Shown here: one piece after another, positions 41,527 through 50,436 of the stretch
How positions within the stretch are numbered: position 1 is the stretch's first letter
How the letters are laid out: each line of letters begins with the position of its first letter
Source: M30B53 sp964600785
GTDB lineage: Bacteria > Planctomycetota > Planctomycetia > Pirellulales > UBA1268
Assembly (NCBI GenBank): GCA_964600785.1
Contig: CAZRKH010000126.1
Span: 28,514-92,513 of the forward strand
Direction: 5' to 3'
Length of the DNA: 64,000 nt
Translations under genes and position numbers: made by a program
The notes under the pieces: generated by a model
What the model saw: the letters and a program-made list of their open reading frames with translations, nothing else
Told to the model about the DNA's origin: nothing
Database searches by the model: none

Positions 41527-43866
41527 TCATCCGCCGGGCGGTGGCTGACGGAGAGTTGGCTGCACTGCCGGCGGCCCCAGGCCGGCCTTGGGCGGGCGGG
41601 CGGGTGTCTCATGGGTGACGGGCACCACGCCGTGCTCCTCTTCGGCGGAGGGGATGCCCGCGAGTGGCTTGGCGGCCGGGGCTCGGGACGGGGCTTCCGG
41701 CAGAGCGGTTGCGTCGCCATCGGGCGGGGGCAGCAGTTGCGGCTCGCCGTCGACCGGCATCGCCGGGGCCGGCGTTGGCACTCCCTCGGCCGGCAACGGC
41801 TCTTCGCGGGTGGCCGGGTCGCGGGGCGGCAGCTGCCGCGGCCGGGCATCGGCACCGAGCGACTCGAAGTCTTGGGTGACCGATCCACGGCTGAAGACGC
41901 CAGGCTGGGAGTGGCCGTAGTCGAGGTAGATGCTCGCGTCACGCTGCCGCGCCCGGCGGTGGGCGTCGAAGTAGGCCTTGGCCGGCCAGGGGCCCTCGGC
42001 GAGGAAGATGCCGTTGTATTCGAGCAGGGATCCTTTGCGGAAGTGGAGCTGTGAAATCGAGCGGTTGTAATCGACCAGGGACCGGGCGTAGGCACTCTCC
42101 GCCTCGGCCAGTCGTCGTTGGGCGTCGAGCAGCTGGTCGAAGGTCACCGTGCCGGCATCGTAGGCGGCCTGCACCGCTTCCACCTGCCGTGCCGCAGCCA
42201 CGCGGCGGTTGAAATTGGTCTGGGTCAGGGCGTAGTTGGTATCGACGTTGCGAACCGCCTCGACGAGGGCATGGGAGACCTCGAGTTCCTCGTCCTGCAG
42301 CCGAGCCCGCTCCCTGGCCACCCGCAGCTGGAAGTTGCGGACGGTCGAAAGTTCGCGGCGGAAGCCGATCGGCATCAGGAATTGTGCCCCCACCTGCCAC
42401 TCCTGGAATTTGCCGCTGAAGAGCGTGGAGTAGGCGTCGGTGCCGAAGAGCGGGTCGAATCCGCCGGCGTTGTAGGGCTGGTAGTTTTGATTGATGAGGT
42501 CCTGGCCCATGCCGAGGAAGCGGTAGGTGCCCAGCAGGTCGAGCCGGGGCAGGACCAGGTTTTTCGCGGCGATCAGTTCGAGCTCCCGCTGCTTGACACG
42601 CCACTTCTGGCGGCGGAGTTCGGCCGAGCGTGAGAGAGCCTCGACGAGGGCCTGCTGCCAGTCGAAAGCGATCCTGGCGGTGGTCGGTTCGTCGGCTGGA
42701 CGGATCAATCGCCCGTCGCTCGCGGAGATGCCCATCATGTACCGCAGGCGGTCCTCGCTGCGGTAGACGTCGGCGAGGGCCTGCTCGACTTCCGCCCGGA
42801 AGAAGAAATACTGCTCGCGGGCCTGGGCCTCCTTGTCGGCCTCACCGCCGCGAGACTGCTCGACGTAGAGGGCGTGTACCCGCCGCCAGGCCTCGAGGGC
42901 CGAATCACGGCCGGCCTTCCGGGCCTCGAGGTTGCGGTAGGAGAAATAGAGCTCCCAGTAGGTCTGCTCCACGTCGCTGACCATGTTGCGGACACCCGCC
43001 TCGAAATCGGCCAGCGAGATGTCGGCGTCGATCCTTGCCAGCAGCACGCCGCGGAAGTTGGGCCGGCCGAAGATGTTTTCGAAGGCGTCGGGCCCGGCGA
43101 TGCGGTTGTAGTTGAGCCCTCCGCCCTGCAGCAGCGGCTGGTTGAAGGAGAAGTCGTAGTTGGTCGTCCAGGTCGAGGGCACGATGACCTGCCCGGTGAC
43201 CGGATCACGCTGGCGGATCGGGGAGTTGTTGTTGTCGTAGAAGGTGAGGTTGGAGAAGGTGAAGGTGGCACCGGTGGCGGTGGTCTTGCTGATCGCGGTC
43301 TGCCAGTTGCCGGTATCGCCCTCGAGCTGCTGCTGGAAGATCTGGGTGCCGATGCCGCCGACGTTCTGCGGGCGGCTCTGGCGGTCCCAGGTGAGCGAGG
43401 TGGAAAGCTGGGCGTCAAAGCTGGCAAGGGCGCTTTCAACGCCGCGGAAGGGGTCGGTTTCGGTGACTGCCGGGTCGTAGATCGTGGGCGTCAGTTCGGG
43501 CGCGGTCAGCAGCGAGACCGGGGGCTCGCCGGTCTGGGGTCGCGGGCCGCCGAAGCTGGCAAAGCGACCGCCGAGGTTGCGGAGCACCTTGCCGTTCTCC
43601 AGGGCGATCCGGACAGCCTCCTCGAGGGAGAGTTCCCAGATCTCCTCGACCTGCGGCTGCGAGAGGGTGAAGGGTTCCCGCGTTCCGGCCGCCTCGGCGA
43701 GCGGTTCCTGATCGATGTCGGGATATTCGAGCTTCTGCACCACGCCGGTGTAGTGCGAGAGGTCGCCATCCTCGAAGAAGTAGAACGGCTGCCGCGGCGC
43801 GCACCCGGAAGCTGCGAGCGAGATGCTCAGAGCTGCCACGCAGGTGGTGCGGAAGGTGCGAGTCAC
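41527..43866 (-). CDS. TolC-like outer-membrane efflux lipoprotein
   Basis: 779 residues, much longer than the 430-500 usual for TolC proteins. It starts with a lipoprotein signal (lipobox AASGC, Cys22). Two TolC repeat units are visible: WELSLEEAVRIALENGKVLRNLGG begins the first; the coiled-coil helices NMVSDVEQTYWELYFSYRNLEARKAGRDSALEAWRRVHALYVEQ and the second-unit LVEAVRNVDTNYALTQTNFNRRVAAARQVEAVQAAYDAGTVTFDQLLDAQRRL follow. The last 140 residues are Pro-rich and disordered-looking (RPPKAGLGPPAVQP). No periplasmic adaptor or inner-membrane pump is adjacent. It forms an outer-membrane channel by family inference. Confidence 0.85.
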   Translation of the reverse strand: MTRTFRTTCVAALSISLAASGCAPRQPFYFFEDGDLSHYTGVVQKLEYPDIDQEPLAEAAGTREPFTLSQPQVEEIWELSLEEAVRIALENGKVLRNLGGRFASFGGPRPQTGEPPVSLLTAPELTPTIYDPAVTETDPFRGVESALASFDAQLSTSLTWDRQSRPQNVGGIGTQIFQQQLEGDTGNWQTAISKTTATGATFTFSNLTFYDNNNSPIRQRDPVTGQVIVPSTWTTNYDFSFNQPLLQGGGLNYNRIAGPDAFENIFGRPNFRGVLLARIDADISLADFEAGVRNMVSDVEQTYWELYFSYRNLEARKAGRDSALEAWRRVHALYVEQSRGGEADKEAQAREQYFFFRAEVEQALADVYRSEDRLRYMMGISASDGRLIRPADEPTTARIAFDWQQALVEALSRSAELRRQKWRVKQRELELIAAKNLVLPRLDLLGTYRFLGMGQDLINQNYQPYNAGGFDPLFGTDAYSTLFSGKFQEWQVGAQFLMPIGFRRELSTVRNFQLRVARERARLQDEELEVSHALVEAVRNVDTNYALTQTNFNRRVAAARQVEAVQAAYDAGTVTFDQLLDAQRRLAEAESAYARSLVDYNRSISQLHFRKGSLLEYNGIFLAEGPWPAKAYFDAHRRARQRDASIYLDYGHSQPGVFSRGSVTQDFESLGADARPRQLPPRDPATREEPLPAEGVPTPAPAMPVDGEPQLLPPPDGDATALPEAPSRAPAAKPLAGIPSAEEEHGVVPVTHETPARPPKAGLGPPAVQPTLRQPPPGG

Positions 43867-44034
43867 GTTCCAGGCGCTGCTCAGGGGTGTCGGGTCGATG
43901 GGAGGGGTATCGACCGCCTGAGCCGCAAAACTGGAACAATCGTTACAGCTTCACAGAAGCCGGGCAGGCTGGGAAGGCGAGGGAAGTTGAAAGAAGCCGC
44001 TGGGGGCGGGTTCGCTGGAAACGGCGTACGACTG

Positions 44035-44122
44035 GAGCCGGTGCGGGCCGCAGGAAGAACCGGTGCGGGCCGCGGGAAGAGCCGGTGCGGCCAGCAGGAA
44101 GAGCCGGTGCGGGCCGCACCGG
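44035..44122. repeat. Four tandem 22-bp repeats
   Basis: Units at 44035-44056, 44057-44078, 44079-44100 and 44101-44122, each starting GAGCCGGTGCGG (second unit GAACCGG). The first three end GGAA; the fourth merges into the palindromic repeat at 44103-44127. The tandem units look like partial copies of the family 1 palindrome. Confidence 0.85.
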
Positions 44123-44127
44123 CCTAC
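44103..44127. repeat. Palindromic repeat, family 1 (REP-like), third copy
   Basis: GCCGGTGCG-GGC-CGCACCGGC followed by CTAC, the same element as at 28391-28454. Its CTA (44124-44126) is the TAG stop of the transglutaminase-like gene on the minus strand. Confidence 0.8.
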
Positions 44128-46292
44128 GGGCTGTGTGGTGTCAGGGTCAGGTCCTTGATTGAAAGGCCCTTGACCTCGACCTCCTGAGGCACGCCCTGCC
44201 GTGAGAACTCGAGGGTGTTTTCACCCTTCTCGAGCGTGACCGTCACCGGCTGCGTGGTCTCCCACAGCCCGACGGTGTGCGGGAGTTCGATGTCGATCGG
44301 CTTCTTCGATTCATTGACCGTCAGCCGAATCCGCTGCTTCTGCCCGGGACTGACCAGTCGTAGCGAGAGGGCGTAGCGTCCGCCCTGGGGAACCTCGACG
44401 GAATAGCTGAAGTCCTCGTCCCCGCCGGTGCGGCTGTAGTGCAGCTGCTTGCCGCCGAGCACGCTGTCGAGAAAGAGAATCTTGCCGGTGCTTTTCGTTG
44501 GGCTGCTCGTTGCCGCAGCGGGGATCGTGATCACGCCGGTTTGGTCCACCCTGATCGCACGGTCAGCCTCCGTCACCGTCGGCGACTCAAAGGGGTAGCG
44601 GACGGTCGACTCATTGGCCTCGCCGAGCTCCTCGCCGACTGCGTCGAGTATTTTCGTACCGGCCTGCTGCACCAGCCGGTCCCGCTCGATGAGGGCCACG
44701 GTGTTCCAAAAGTCGGGCCGGGTCTTGCCGCCGAAGCCGTAGACCCGTGGCTCACTCGCCACGTCGCCGATCCAGCGTGCCCGTTCAACCCTCATGAATC
44801 GTGCTCCCAGCCCGCGGGCCTGGGCGTCGGCGAGAAAGTTGAGGTCGTCGCCGTAGCGGGTTTTGGTGAAGCCGCTGCCCCAGCCGGCGCCGAGACAGAC
44901 GACCCAGCCATCTTGAGTGGCGTGGGCCAAGGCGGCGTGGCCCCGCTGAGGCCTGGCGATCGTGGGCACCCCGAAGGCCCGCAGGATGAAACGGCCGAAG
45001 AAGGCCCGCCGGCCGCAGACGCCACCGTTGGTGAGGATGTTCTGGAAAAACTGCAGCTCGTCCTTGTCGTTCTTGTTTTCCTGGGAGCCGTAGCGGACAT
45101 CGGTGCGAACGATCGCCACGTACCGCCAGCGGTCGTCTTTGGTGGTGATGTGGTCGGGGCGGTAGTTGCGGAGCATCTCCCGGCCCCAGGTGAGGGTTTC
45201 ATCGGGCTCATCACCGTTGACGACGAACCGCAGTTCCCAGGTGGAGCGGTCGGCGAATGAAGGGTCGAGTTCACCGGCGAGGTAGGCCTGCTCAAAGTGG
45301 CGGTAGCGGGCCAGGGGGTCGATGGTCGTCGGAGCATCACTGACGGCCTTCGGATTCTGCTGCTTGATCGGTGTGGCGTGTTCCAGGGCGATCGCCAGGG
45401 CCAGCCGCCCGAGCACGGCCTCCTTGGCCCGCGGGTTGGCGGCCAGGATCGCCTCGTAGATTTCCATCGCCCGGCCGTAGTGGCCGTCGACCGCGCCATC
45501 GGCGACCACCATCGCCACAAGCAAAGGCCCGTCGGAGAGGAGTCTGTCGACAAGCCGGGCATGGGTGTCGCTTTCCTGCGCGAAGGCGGCCAGCCCGCGC
45601 GGCGTCGCCTCCCGGAGCACGACCAGCTTCGCCAGCCGTGGGTCGAGGCGGTCGCTGTCGAGCAGCCCGTCGAGATCGAGCCCTTCGAGGGCGGCAACAA
45701 GCCTATTGCCAGCCTTCTCGAGGGCCGCCCGGGCCTGCTCGACCTGCTGTTTCCGGGCCGGCTCGTCGCGGCTGGCCTCGTCGAAGGCGGCCTGGCGTTC
45801 GGCCAACGCCTCGAGACCCGCCCGGCGGTTGTCCTTCCACTTGGCCAGCTCCGCCTCGGCCGCCTTGCGTTGAGCCGGAGTCTTGGCCGCCCGCAGATCA
45901 GCCTCGGCCTTGGCGATGCCCCGCTCGGCCTTGGGAATCCAGTGATTCTTGGCATGGCCGATGAGGCCCTTGGCGGCGGCGGCTTCACCAAGCTTCTTCT
46001 CGGCAGACACAACCGCATCCGCCGCCTCACGTTCGGCGGTTCGCGCCGCGTCGAAGGCCGCCCGGGCCTTTGCGTTGATTGCCGGGATTTCGGCGGCCAA
46101 CTCGGCCTGCAGCGACGAAAGCATTTCCGCGTAGCGTTGCTCGAGCCGCTCGCCGCTCTCGGAGAGTTCGATCGCCGGAGGCTTCGGCTTGGCAGCCACA
46201 GCAGGACTGAACACTGCCGCAATTGCAGCGATCCCCATCAAGACCAGCAGCCCAAGCCTGGGCATCGTTCGCAGGAGGAAAATCGTGACCAT
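44124..46292 (-). CDS. Secreted coiled-coil / transglutaminase-like protein with C-terminal beta-sandwich (paralog 1)
   Basis: 722 residues. Signal peptide at about 10-34. Residues 45-200 are a highly charged Ala/Glu/Lys/Arg coiled coil. Residues 210-420 are helical. A transglutaminase-like core follows: NGGVCGRRAFFGRFILRAFG with Cys426, and RGHAALAH with His452, then DGWVVCLGAGWG. The acidic third catalytic residue is not obvious (Cys466 sits near its expected place). The C-terminal 130 residues look like a carbohydrate-binding-type beta-sandwich (YSVEVPQGGRYALSLRLV, ENTLEFSRQG). It is a close relative of the 957-residue protein at 60933-63806. AGGA 8 bases upstream supports ATG 46292. The stop codon is in a REP-like repeat. 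The enzyme role is inferred. Confidence 0.7.
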   Translation of the reverse strand: MVTIFLLRTMPRLGLLVLMGIAAIAAVFSPAVAAKPKPPAIELSESGERLEQRYAEMLSSLQAELAAEIPAINAKARAAFDAARTAEREAADAVVSAEKKLGEAAAAKGLIGHAKNHWIPKAERGIAKAEADLRAAKTPAQRKAAEAELAKWKDNRRAGLEALAERQAAFDEASRDEPARKQQVEQARAALEKAGNRLVAALEGLDLDGLLDSDRLDPRLAKLVVLREATPRGLAAFAQESDTHARLVDRLLSDGPLLVAMVVADGAVDGHYGRAMEIYEAILAANPRAKEAVLGRLALAIALEHATPIKQQNPKAVSDAPTTIDPLARYRHFEQAYLAGELDPSFADRSTWELRFVVNGDEPDETLTWGREMLRNYRPDHITTKDDRWRYVAIVRTDVRYGSQENKNDKDELQFFQNILTNGGVCGRRAFFGRFILRAFGVPTIARPQRGHAALAHATQDGWVVCLGAGWGSGFTKTRYGDDLNFLADAQARGLGARFMRVERARWIGDVASEPRVYGFGGKTRPDFWNTVALIERDRLVQQAGTKILDAVGEELGEANESTVRYPFESPTVTEADRAIRVDQTGVITIPAAATSSPTKSTGKILFLDSVLGGKQLHYSRTGGDEDFSYSVEVPQGGRYALSLRLVSPGQKQRIRLTVNESKKPIDIELPHTVGLWETTQPVTVTLEKGENTLEFSRQGVPQEVEVKGLSIKDLTLTPHSP

Positions 46293-46379
46293 CGCAGGGG
46301 TCCTCGCAAGAGTGGCGGGTAGCTCGCGGCAGAAGCGCCGAACGGACTGGTTGACTCGCGGACTGTTTATTATCGCTGA

Positions 46380-47474
46380 TTATTGTCGCTCGAATGGTGT
46401 CCGGGGCCAACGTCTGGATCGCTTTTTCATGATGGTTTGTCCTTCAAGCCAGACAAACCTCGCCGCGGTTCCGGGAGTTTTCTCAATCAAAGCCAGGCCT
46501 TCGGCCGGCCCGAGCACGCTCGCGGCGGTGGCCAGGGCGTCGGCGGTGGTGGCGTCGGCGGCGATCACGGTCACCGCGGTGGGGCCGCGGACTCCCAGCC
46601 CGGTGCGGGGATCGACCACGTGGCTGTAGCGAACCCCGTCGATCTCCACCGCCTGAGACGCGTCACCCGAGGTGGTCACAGCGGCGTTGACGAGATCGAG
46701 GAATTCGTCGGGGCCCTCGGGATCGCGGGGGTCGAGCGGTGCGACGGCCACCCGCCAGGCGTGCCGGCCCGGAGGTGCCGCCGAAACGGCGATGTCGCCG
46801 GAGGCATCGACCATCGCCGAGGTGATGCCCCGACGGGCAAGCAGTCGCATCGCCGCGTCGATCGCGTAGCCCATGCCGATTCCCCCGAAGTCGAGTCGCG
46901 TGCCGGCACGGGGCAGTTCCACTTCGCGAAGCGGTTTGCCTTCGGGCCGCGGTGTTTCGTGGAGCACGACGGCACCCGCCCCAGCCGTGACCAAAGCCGC
47001 CTCGAGCTTTTCCTCTCGCGGCAGCCGTCCGGTCTTTCGCGACTGTCGCCACAGCGCGGTCAGCCGGCCAACCGCCGGGTCGAATCCACCCTCGGAAGCT
47101 TCGAGAAAGCGACGGCTCGCCGCGAGCACCTCCCAGAGGTCGTCGCTCACCTCCCGTCGCACCGGTGCCGCCGCCGAGAGACGGGAGCATTCGCTCTGGG
47201 GATCGTAGTCGGAGAGGATTCCCTCCAGGCGGGCCACCTCGTCGAGGGCCGCCTCGGCTGCCTGCTCGGCCTGGGGGTGCGTGGCCGCATGCACCGTCAC
47301 CTTCCAGGAAACGCCCATCAGCCGCCGGCTGGCGGTGAGGCCGATTGTCTCGCCTTTGGCATCGCTCCCCGCCCGAGGTGGCGAGCAGCCGAAGCCCGTC
47401 GCCAGCATCACCAGCACGACCAGCCGCAGCCCTGCGGTGATGGTGGGCCGTTTCGGATAGGCTGGGGTGATCAT
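46380..47474 (-). CDS. apbE: FAD:protein FMN transferase (ApbE)
   Basis: Attaches FMN covalently to Thr residues of membrane flavoproteins such as Nqr/Rnf subunits, using FAD and Mg2+. 364 residues. Lipoprotein signal with lipobox GFGC (Cys30) anchors it to the membrane facing the periplasm. Motifs: SRRLMGVSWKVTVHA near the start, LDFGGIGMGYAIDAAMRLLARRGITSAMVDASGDI, and TTSGDASQAVEIDGVRYSHVVDPRTG. Start ATG 47474 overlaps the ATG of the divergent small gene in one CATG. No nqr or rnf gene lies in the window, so the target is unknown. Confidence 0.92.
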   Translation of the reverse strand: MITPAYPKRPTITAGLRLVVLVMLATGFGCSPPRAGSDAKGETIGLTASRRLMGVSWKVTVHAATHPQAEQAAEAALDEVARLEGILSDYDPQSECSRLSAAAPVRREVSDDLWEVLAASRRFLEASEGGFDPAVGRLTALWRQSRKTGRLPREEKLEAALVTAGAGAVVLHETPRPEGKPLREVELPRAGTRLDFGGIGMGYAIDAAMRLLARRGITSAMVDASGDIAVSAAPPGRHAWRVAVAPLDPRDPEGPDEFLDLVNAAVTTSGDASQAVEIDGVRYSHVVDPRTGLGVRGPTAVTVIAADATTADALATAASVLGPAEGLALIEKTPGTAARFVWLEGQTIMKKRSRRWPRTPFERQ

Positions 47475-47961
47475 GAATGTCGAAGTTCCTCCGTCCACGC
47501 ATGTCTCCTTCGACTGCCTGCCGCTGCGGAGCCTCGGTCGGCTCGACATCCCGATCGATGCCTCGCCCGCCTTCCGCCGCCGGCTCGAACGGCTCCAGCA
47601 GGCCGTGACCAGGCATGGCACCCGCAACAGTTACTATCTGAGCAATGCCGTTTGCCGGTTTCACCTCACGAGCGACCCGGCACTCGGCATGGTGGAGTTT
47701 AGCGTCGAGGGCACGGTGCTCACCGATGAGTCTGACACCCGCACCGTCGGCAGCGATCTCGAGATCGGCGTCGCTCGGGAGACCTGCGACTGGCTCACCC
47801 AGCCGGCGGTTGACTGGCTCACCCTCTCGGCCAAAAGGGCGGTGGAGGTCGAGTTTGACCGGTACATCGCCGCCGGTGATCTCTCCCGCGCCGTGGCCCG
47901 CATGGAGCAGGAACAGCGGCAGATCGACGACTCCGGCGGATTCCTGGGGATGAACCTCTGA
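47473..47961 (+). CDS. Small conserved-looking cytoplasmic protein of unknown function
   Basis: 162 residues, no signal peptide or membrane segment. I do not recognise the family. The sequence is well-formed alpha/beta (LGRLDIPIDASPAFRRRLERLQQAV, GMVEFSVEGTVLTDESDTRTVGSDLEIGV, then an amphipathic C-terminal helix DRYIAAGDLSRAVARMEQEQRQ) and has balanced composition, unlike shadow ORFs. The start ATG 47473 overlaps that of apbE on the other strand; an upstream in-frame GTG at 47467 adds two residues. It is convergent with rsmG (28-base gap). Confidence 0.6.
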   Translation: MNVEVPPSTHVSFDCLPLRSLGRLDIPIDASPAFRRRLERLQQAVTRHGTRNSYYLSNAVCRFHLTSDPALGMVEFSVEGTVLTDESDTRTVGSDLEIGVARETCDWLTQPAVDWLTLSAKRAVEVEFDRYIAAGDLSRAVARMEQEQRQIDDSGGFLGMNL

Positions 47962-47989
47962 GGCTTCATCGGCCTCAAATCAGCTTGGG

Positions 47990-48643
47990 TCATTCGCGGC
48001 CGCGGCTGCGAATTTCCAAAAGCACGCTCTCGTTGTCGCTGCCGCGGATCGGCCAGGCGGCGATGCGGCGGATCGTGACGAGTTTGCCGAACCCGTGGTG
48101 CCTTGCCTCCCCCTTCTCCGCCTCCCAGCGTGGGCCCTTGATCACCAGCATCCGCCCGAAGCGGTCGGCGAGTGGCTCGAACCAGGCGAGCAGTTTTCGC
48201 AACGGCGCCACCGCCCGCACCACCAACGTGTCGAACGACCGCTCCCGCACCACGGCCTGCCCAGCGAGGGCGTGTACGGGAATCACCAGATCGATTTCCT
48301 CGACGATGCGGCTTACGGCGGCGGCCCGTTTGCCGACGCTCTCGGCGAGTTCCACTCGCAGATCGGGCCGCAGGATCGCCAGCAGCACTCCTGGCACGCC
48401 GCCGCCGGTTCCGACATCGAGCAGGCGTTCACCCGGCTCGAGGCAGCCGGCGATCGCCACGGCATCGGCGACGTCCCGCGACACGAAGCGGGCCACGTCG
48501 CTGTGGCGGGTGAGGTTGAGCCGCTCGTTCCATCGCCAGAGACTCGCGGCGTAGGCGGCCAGCCCCGGCAATCGCGAGTGGTCGACATCCACGCCGAGCC
48601 GTTGGCATTCTGCGGCGATCTCGCCGGCAAGTTCGGGCTGCAT
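47990..48643 (-). CDS. rsmG: 16S rRNA (guanine-527-N7) methyltransferase
   Basis: Methylates G527 of 16S rRNA using SAM. 217 residues, the usual size. The SAM-binding motif LLDVGTGGGVPGVLLAILRP is intact and is followed by VELAESVGKRAAAVSRIVEEI; the N-terminal YAASLWRWNERLNLTRHSD is the classic RsmG start. The family's VVRAVAPLRKLLAWFEPL is present. It is not next to gidA/mnmG or parAB, as in many bacteria, but 20 bases downstream of an S41 protease gene on the same strand, so it could be read from that promoter. Confidence 0.93.
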   Translation of the reverse strand: MQPELAGEIAAECQRLGVDVDHSRLPGLAAYAASLWRWNERLNLTRHSDVARFVSRDVADAVAIAGCLEPGERLLDVGTGGGVPGVLLAILRPDLRVELAESVGKRAAAVSRIVEEIDLVIPVHALAGQAVVRERSFDTLVVRAVAPLRKLLAWFEPLADRFGRMLVIKGPRWEAEKGEARHHGFGKLVTIRRIAAWPIRGSDNESVLLEIRSRGRE

Positions 48644-48663
48644 GGGAGACTGGGCCGAGGGTG

Positions 48664-50436
48664 CTAGCGAGCGGCGGTGGCGGAGCCGGAAGGGAATTCG
48701 GCGGCCACCCCGGCAGCCCGCAGGCTCTGCACCGCCGCCTGCAGGTAGGGATCCTCGACCGACGGACCGGCGGCCGCTCCGGGGAGGGGCTTCATGGCGG
48801 TCCGCACCGCGACGTCGGGCTCGACGCCGATCCGGTTGAAGGAACCACCCCGCGGCGAGTAGAACTTGGCCGTCGTCAGACGCATGCCCATCCCGCCGAT
48901 CTCCAGCGGGAAAATGCCCTGCACCGAGCCCTTGCCGTAGCTCCGGGAGCCGACGATCACCCCCCGGCGATGATCGCGGATCGCTCCGGCGAAAATTTCA
49001 CTGGCACTCGCGGAGTCGCCGTCGATGACCACCGCGATCGGCATCCGCCGGGTGCCGGGGCGTGTGGCAAGATAGTTGAAGTCTTCCTCGGGGCTGCGGC
49101 CGCGGGTGGCCACCACGAGCCCTGAGTCGAGGAACAGGTCAGCTGCGTCGACGCCGGCAGAGAGCAGCCCGCCGGGGTTGCCGCGCAGGTCGATCACCAG
49201 TGACCGCATGCCTGCCGCCTCGAGCCGACGCAAGGCCGCCTCGAGGTCGGCGGCGGTCGTCTTCTGAAACGACGTGATTCGCAGGTAGCCGATCCCGCCG
49301 GCCTGGTCGAGCATGCGGACCTCCTCGATGCTCGGCACTTCGACATGCTCGCGGCGGACGGTGACCGCCCGGGCCGGGCCGCGACCACGAAGAATCGCGA
49401 GGGTCACCAGCGATCCTTCGGGGCCCTCCAGCAAGGACGCAGCCTCATCCACCCCCAGCCCGCCGATCGAACGGCCGCCCACGCCCACCAGGTGGTCGCC
49501 GGCCCGCAGGCCCGACCGCTCAGCCGGGCTGCCGGGGATCACGTGCACGATCAGCAGGCCGTCGTCGGCCGGCTTGAGTTCCACACCAAGGCCGACGAAG
49601 TTGCCGTCGATCTGGGCGTAGAGGTCGTCGAGCTGTCCGCTGGTGAGGAAGGCCGAGTATTCGTCGAGACCTCCCATCGCCGCCGCGGCAAACTCCATCA
49701 TCGTCACCGAGGGCGGAATTCGGAGTGTGGCCTGGGCCAGGCGGGCGATCCAGGTGGCCGCCGACTCCGCTTCGGCCGGGGAGGCGATCCGCCGCTGCCT
49801 GAGGTTGGCCGTTGCCTGCTGGCGGAACAGCTCCACCCGCTCCATGGTCGGGGTGATGCCGAGGTGCCGCAGGAAACACTGGTCGCAGATGGCCGCCTCC
49901 AACGCCCGGCAGCCGCGGCCGACGAGATGGCGGTAGTCGGGCTGATCGACATGGTGGGAGGCGATCCGGCCGAGCAGTTCCATGTAGAGCCGCGTCGCAT
50001 CCCGCTCGCTCATCCCGGCGAGATCCTCTCGGAAGCTCCGCTCGGCATACCGTCGCTCGATATCGCAGTGGATGCGGGCGAGGTCGTAGTGCTCGTGGAG
50101 GCGAGCTGGGAGGGTACCCTCGCGGACGGCCGGCTCGTAAAGCCGCACGATCTCGTGCCAGCGTCCTTCGCTTGCCAGGGCGGAGGCCTGCACGAGCAGG
50201 TCGTCCTGAGCGGCGGGACGGGTGGAGGGTTCGCGACCGGCAGAAAACGCTTCAGCCGCGGGAATCGGACCGGCCGGCTTCCACCGCAGCGACGATGCGT
50301 CATCAGCCGCGGCCGGGCGGAGCAGTCCGCCGGCGAGCAGCCCCAAGAACATCGCCGTCGCGCCGAGACGGGTGAGCCTCCAGCGCGGGGCTGGTTGGCG
50401 GCGGCAAAGCGGAGGGATTCCTGCGGGGAGATTCAA
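48664..50436 (-). CDS. S41-family C-terminal processing protease with PDZ domain
   Basis: Periplasmic serine protease (CtpA/Prc family). About 590 residues from TTG 50436. That start gives a proper signal peptide (RRQPAPRWRLTRLGATAMFLGLLAGG), while ATG 50352 would lack the basic part. A helical N-terminal domain of about 200 residues is followed by DEYSAFLTSGQLDDLYAQIDGNFVGLGVEL, a PDZ domain (LLIVHVIPGSPAERSGLRAGDHLVGVGG), and the S41 core: IGYLRITSFQKTT, VIDLRGNPGGLL, catalytic Ser in VIDGDSASASEIFAGAI and catalytic Lys in GSRSYGKGSVQGIF. A strong promoter lies upstream at 50507-50535. rsmG follows on the same strand. Confidence 0.88.
   Translation of the reverse strand: MNLPAGIPPLCRRQPAPRWRLTRLGATAMFLGLLAGGLLRPAAADDASSLRWKPAGPIPAAEAFSAGREPSTRPAAQDDLLVQASALASEGRWHEIVRLYEPAVREGTLPARLHEHYDLARIHCDIERRYAERSFREDLAGMSERDATRLYMELLGRIASHHVDQPDYRHLVGRGCRALEAAICDQCFLRHLGITPTMERVELFRQQATANLRQRRIASPAEAESAATWIARLAQATLRIPPSVTMMEFAAAAMGGLDEYSAFLTSGQLDDLYAQIDGNFVGLGVELKPADDGLLIVHVIPGSPAERSGLRAGDHLVGVGGRSIGGLGVDEAASLLEGPEGSLVTLAILRGRGPARAVTVRREHVEVPSIEEVRMLDQAGGIGYLRITSFQKTTAADLEAALRRLEAAGMRSLVIDLRGNPGGLLSAGVDAADLFLDSGLVVATRGRSPEEDFNYLATRPGTRRMPIAVVIDGDSASASEIFAGAIRDHRRGVIVGSRSYGKGSVQGIFPLEIGGMGMRLTTAKFYSPRGGSFNRIGVEPDVAVRTAMKPLPGAAAGPSVEDPYLQAAVQSLRAAGVAAEFPSGSATAAR

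Noticed and set aside
44035..44122. CRISPR-like array
   Set aside because: The 22-bp units abut with no spacers, and there are no cas genes; it is a tandem repeat.
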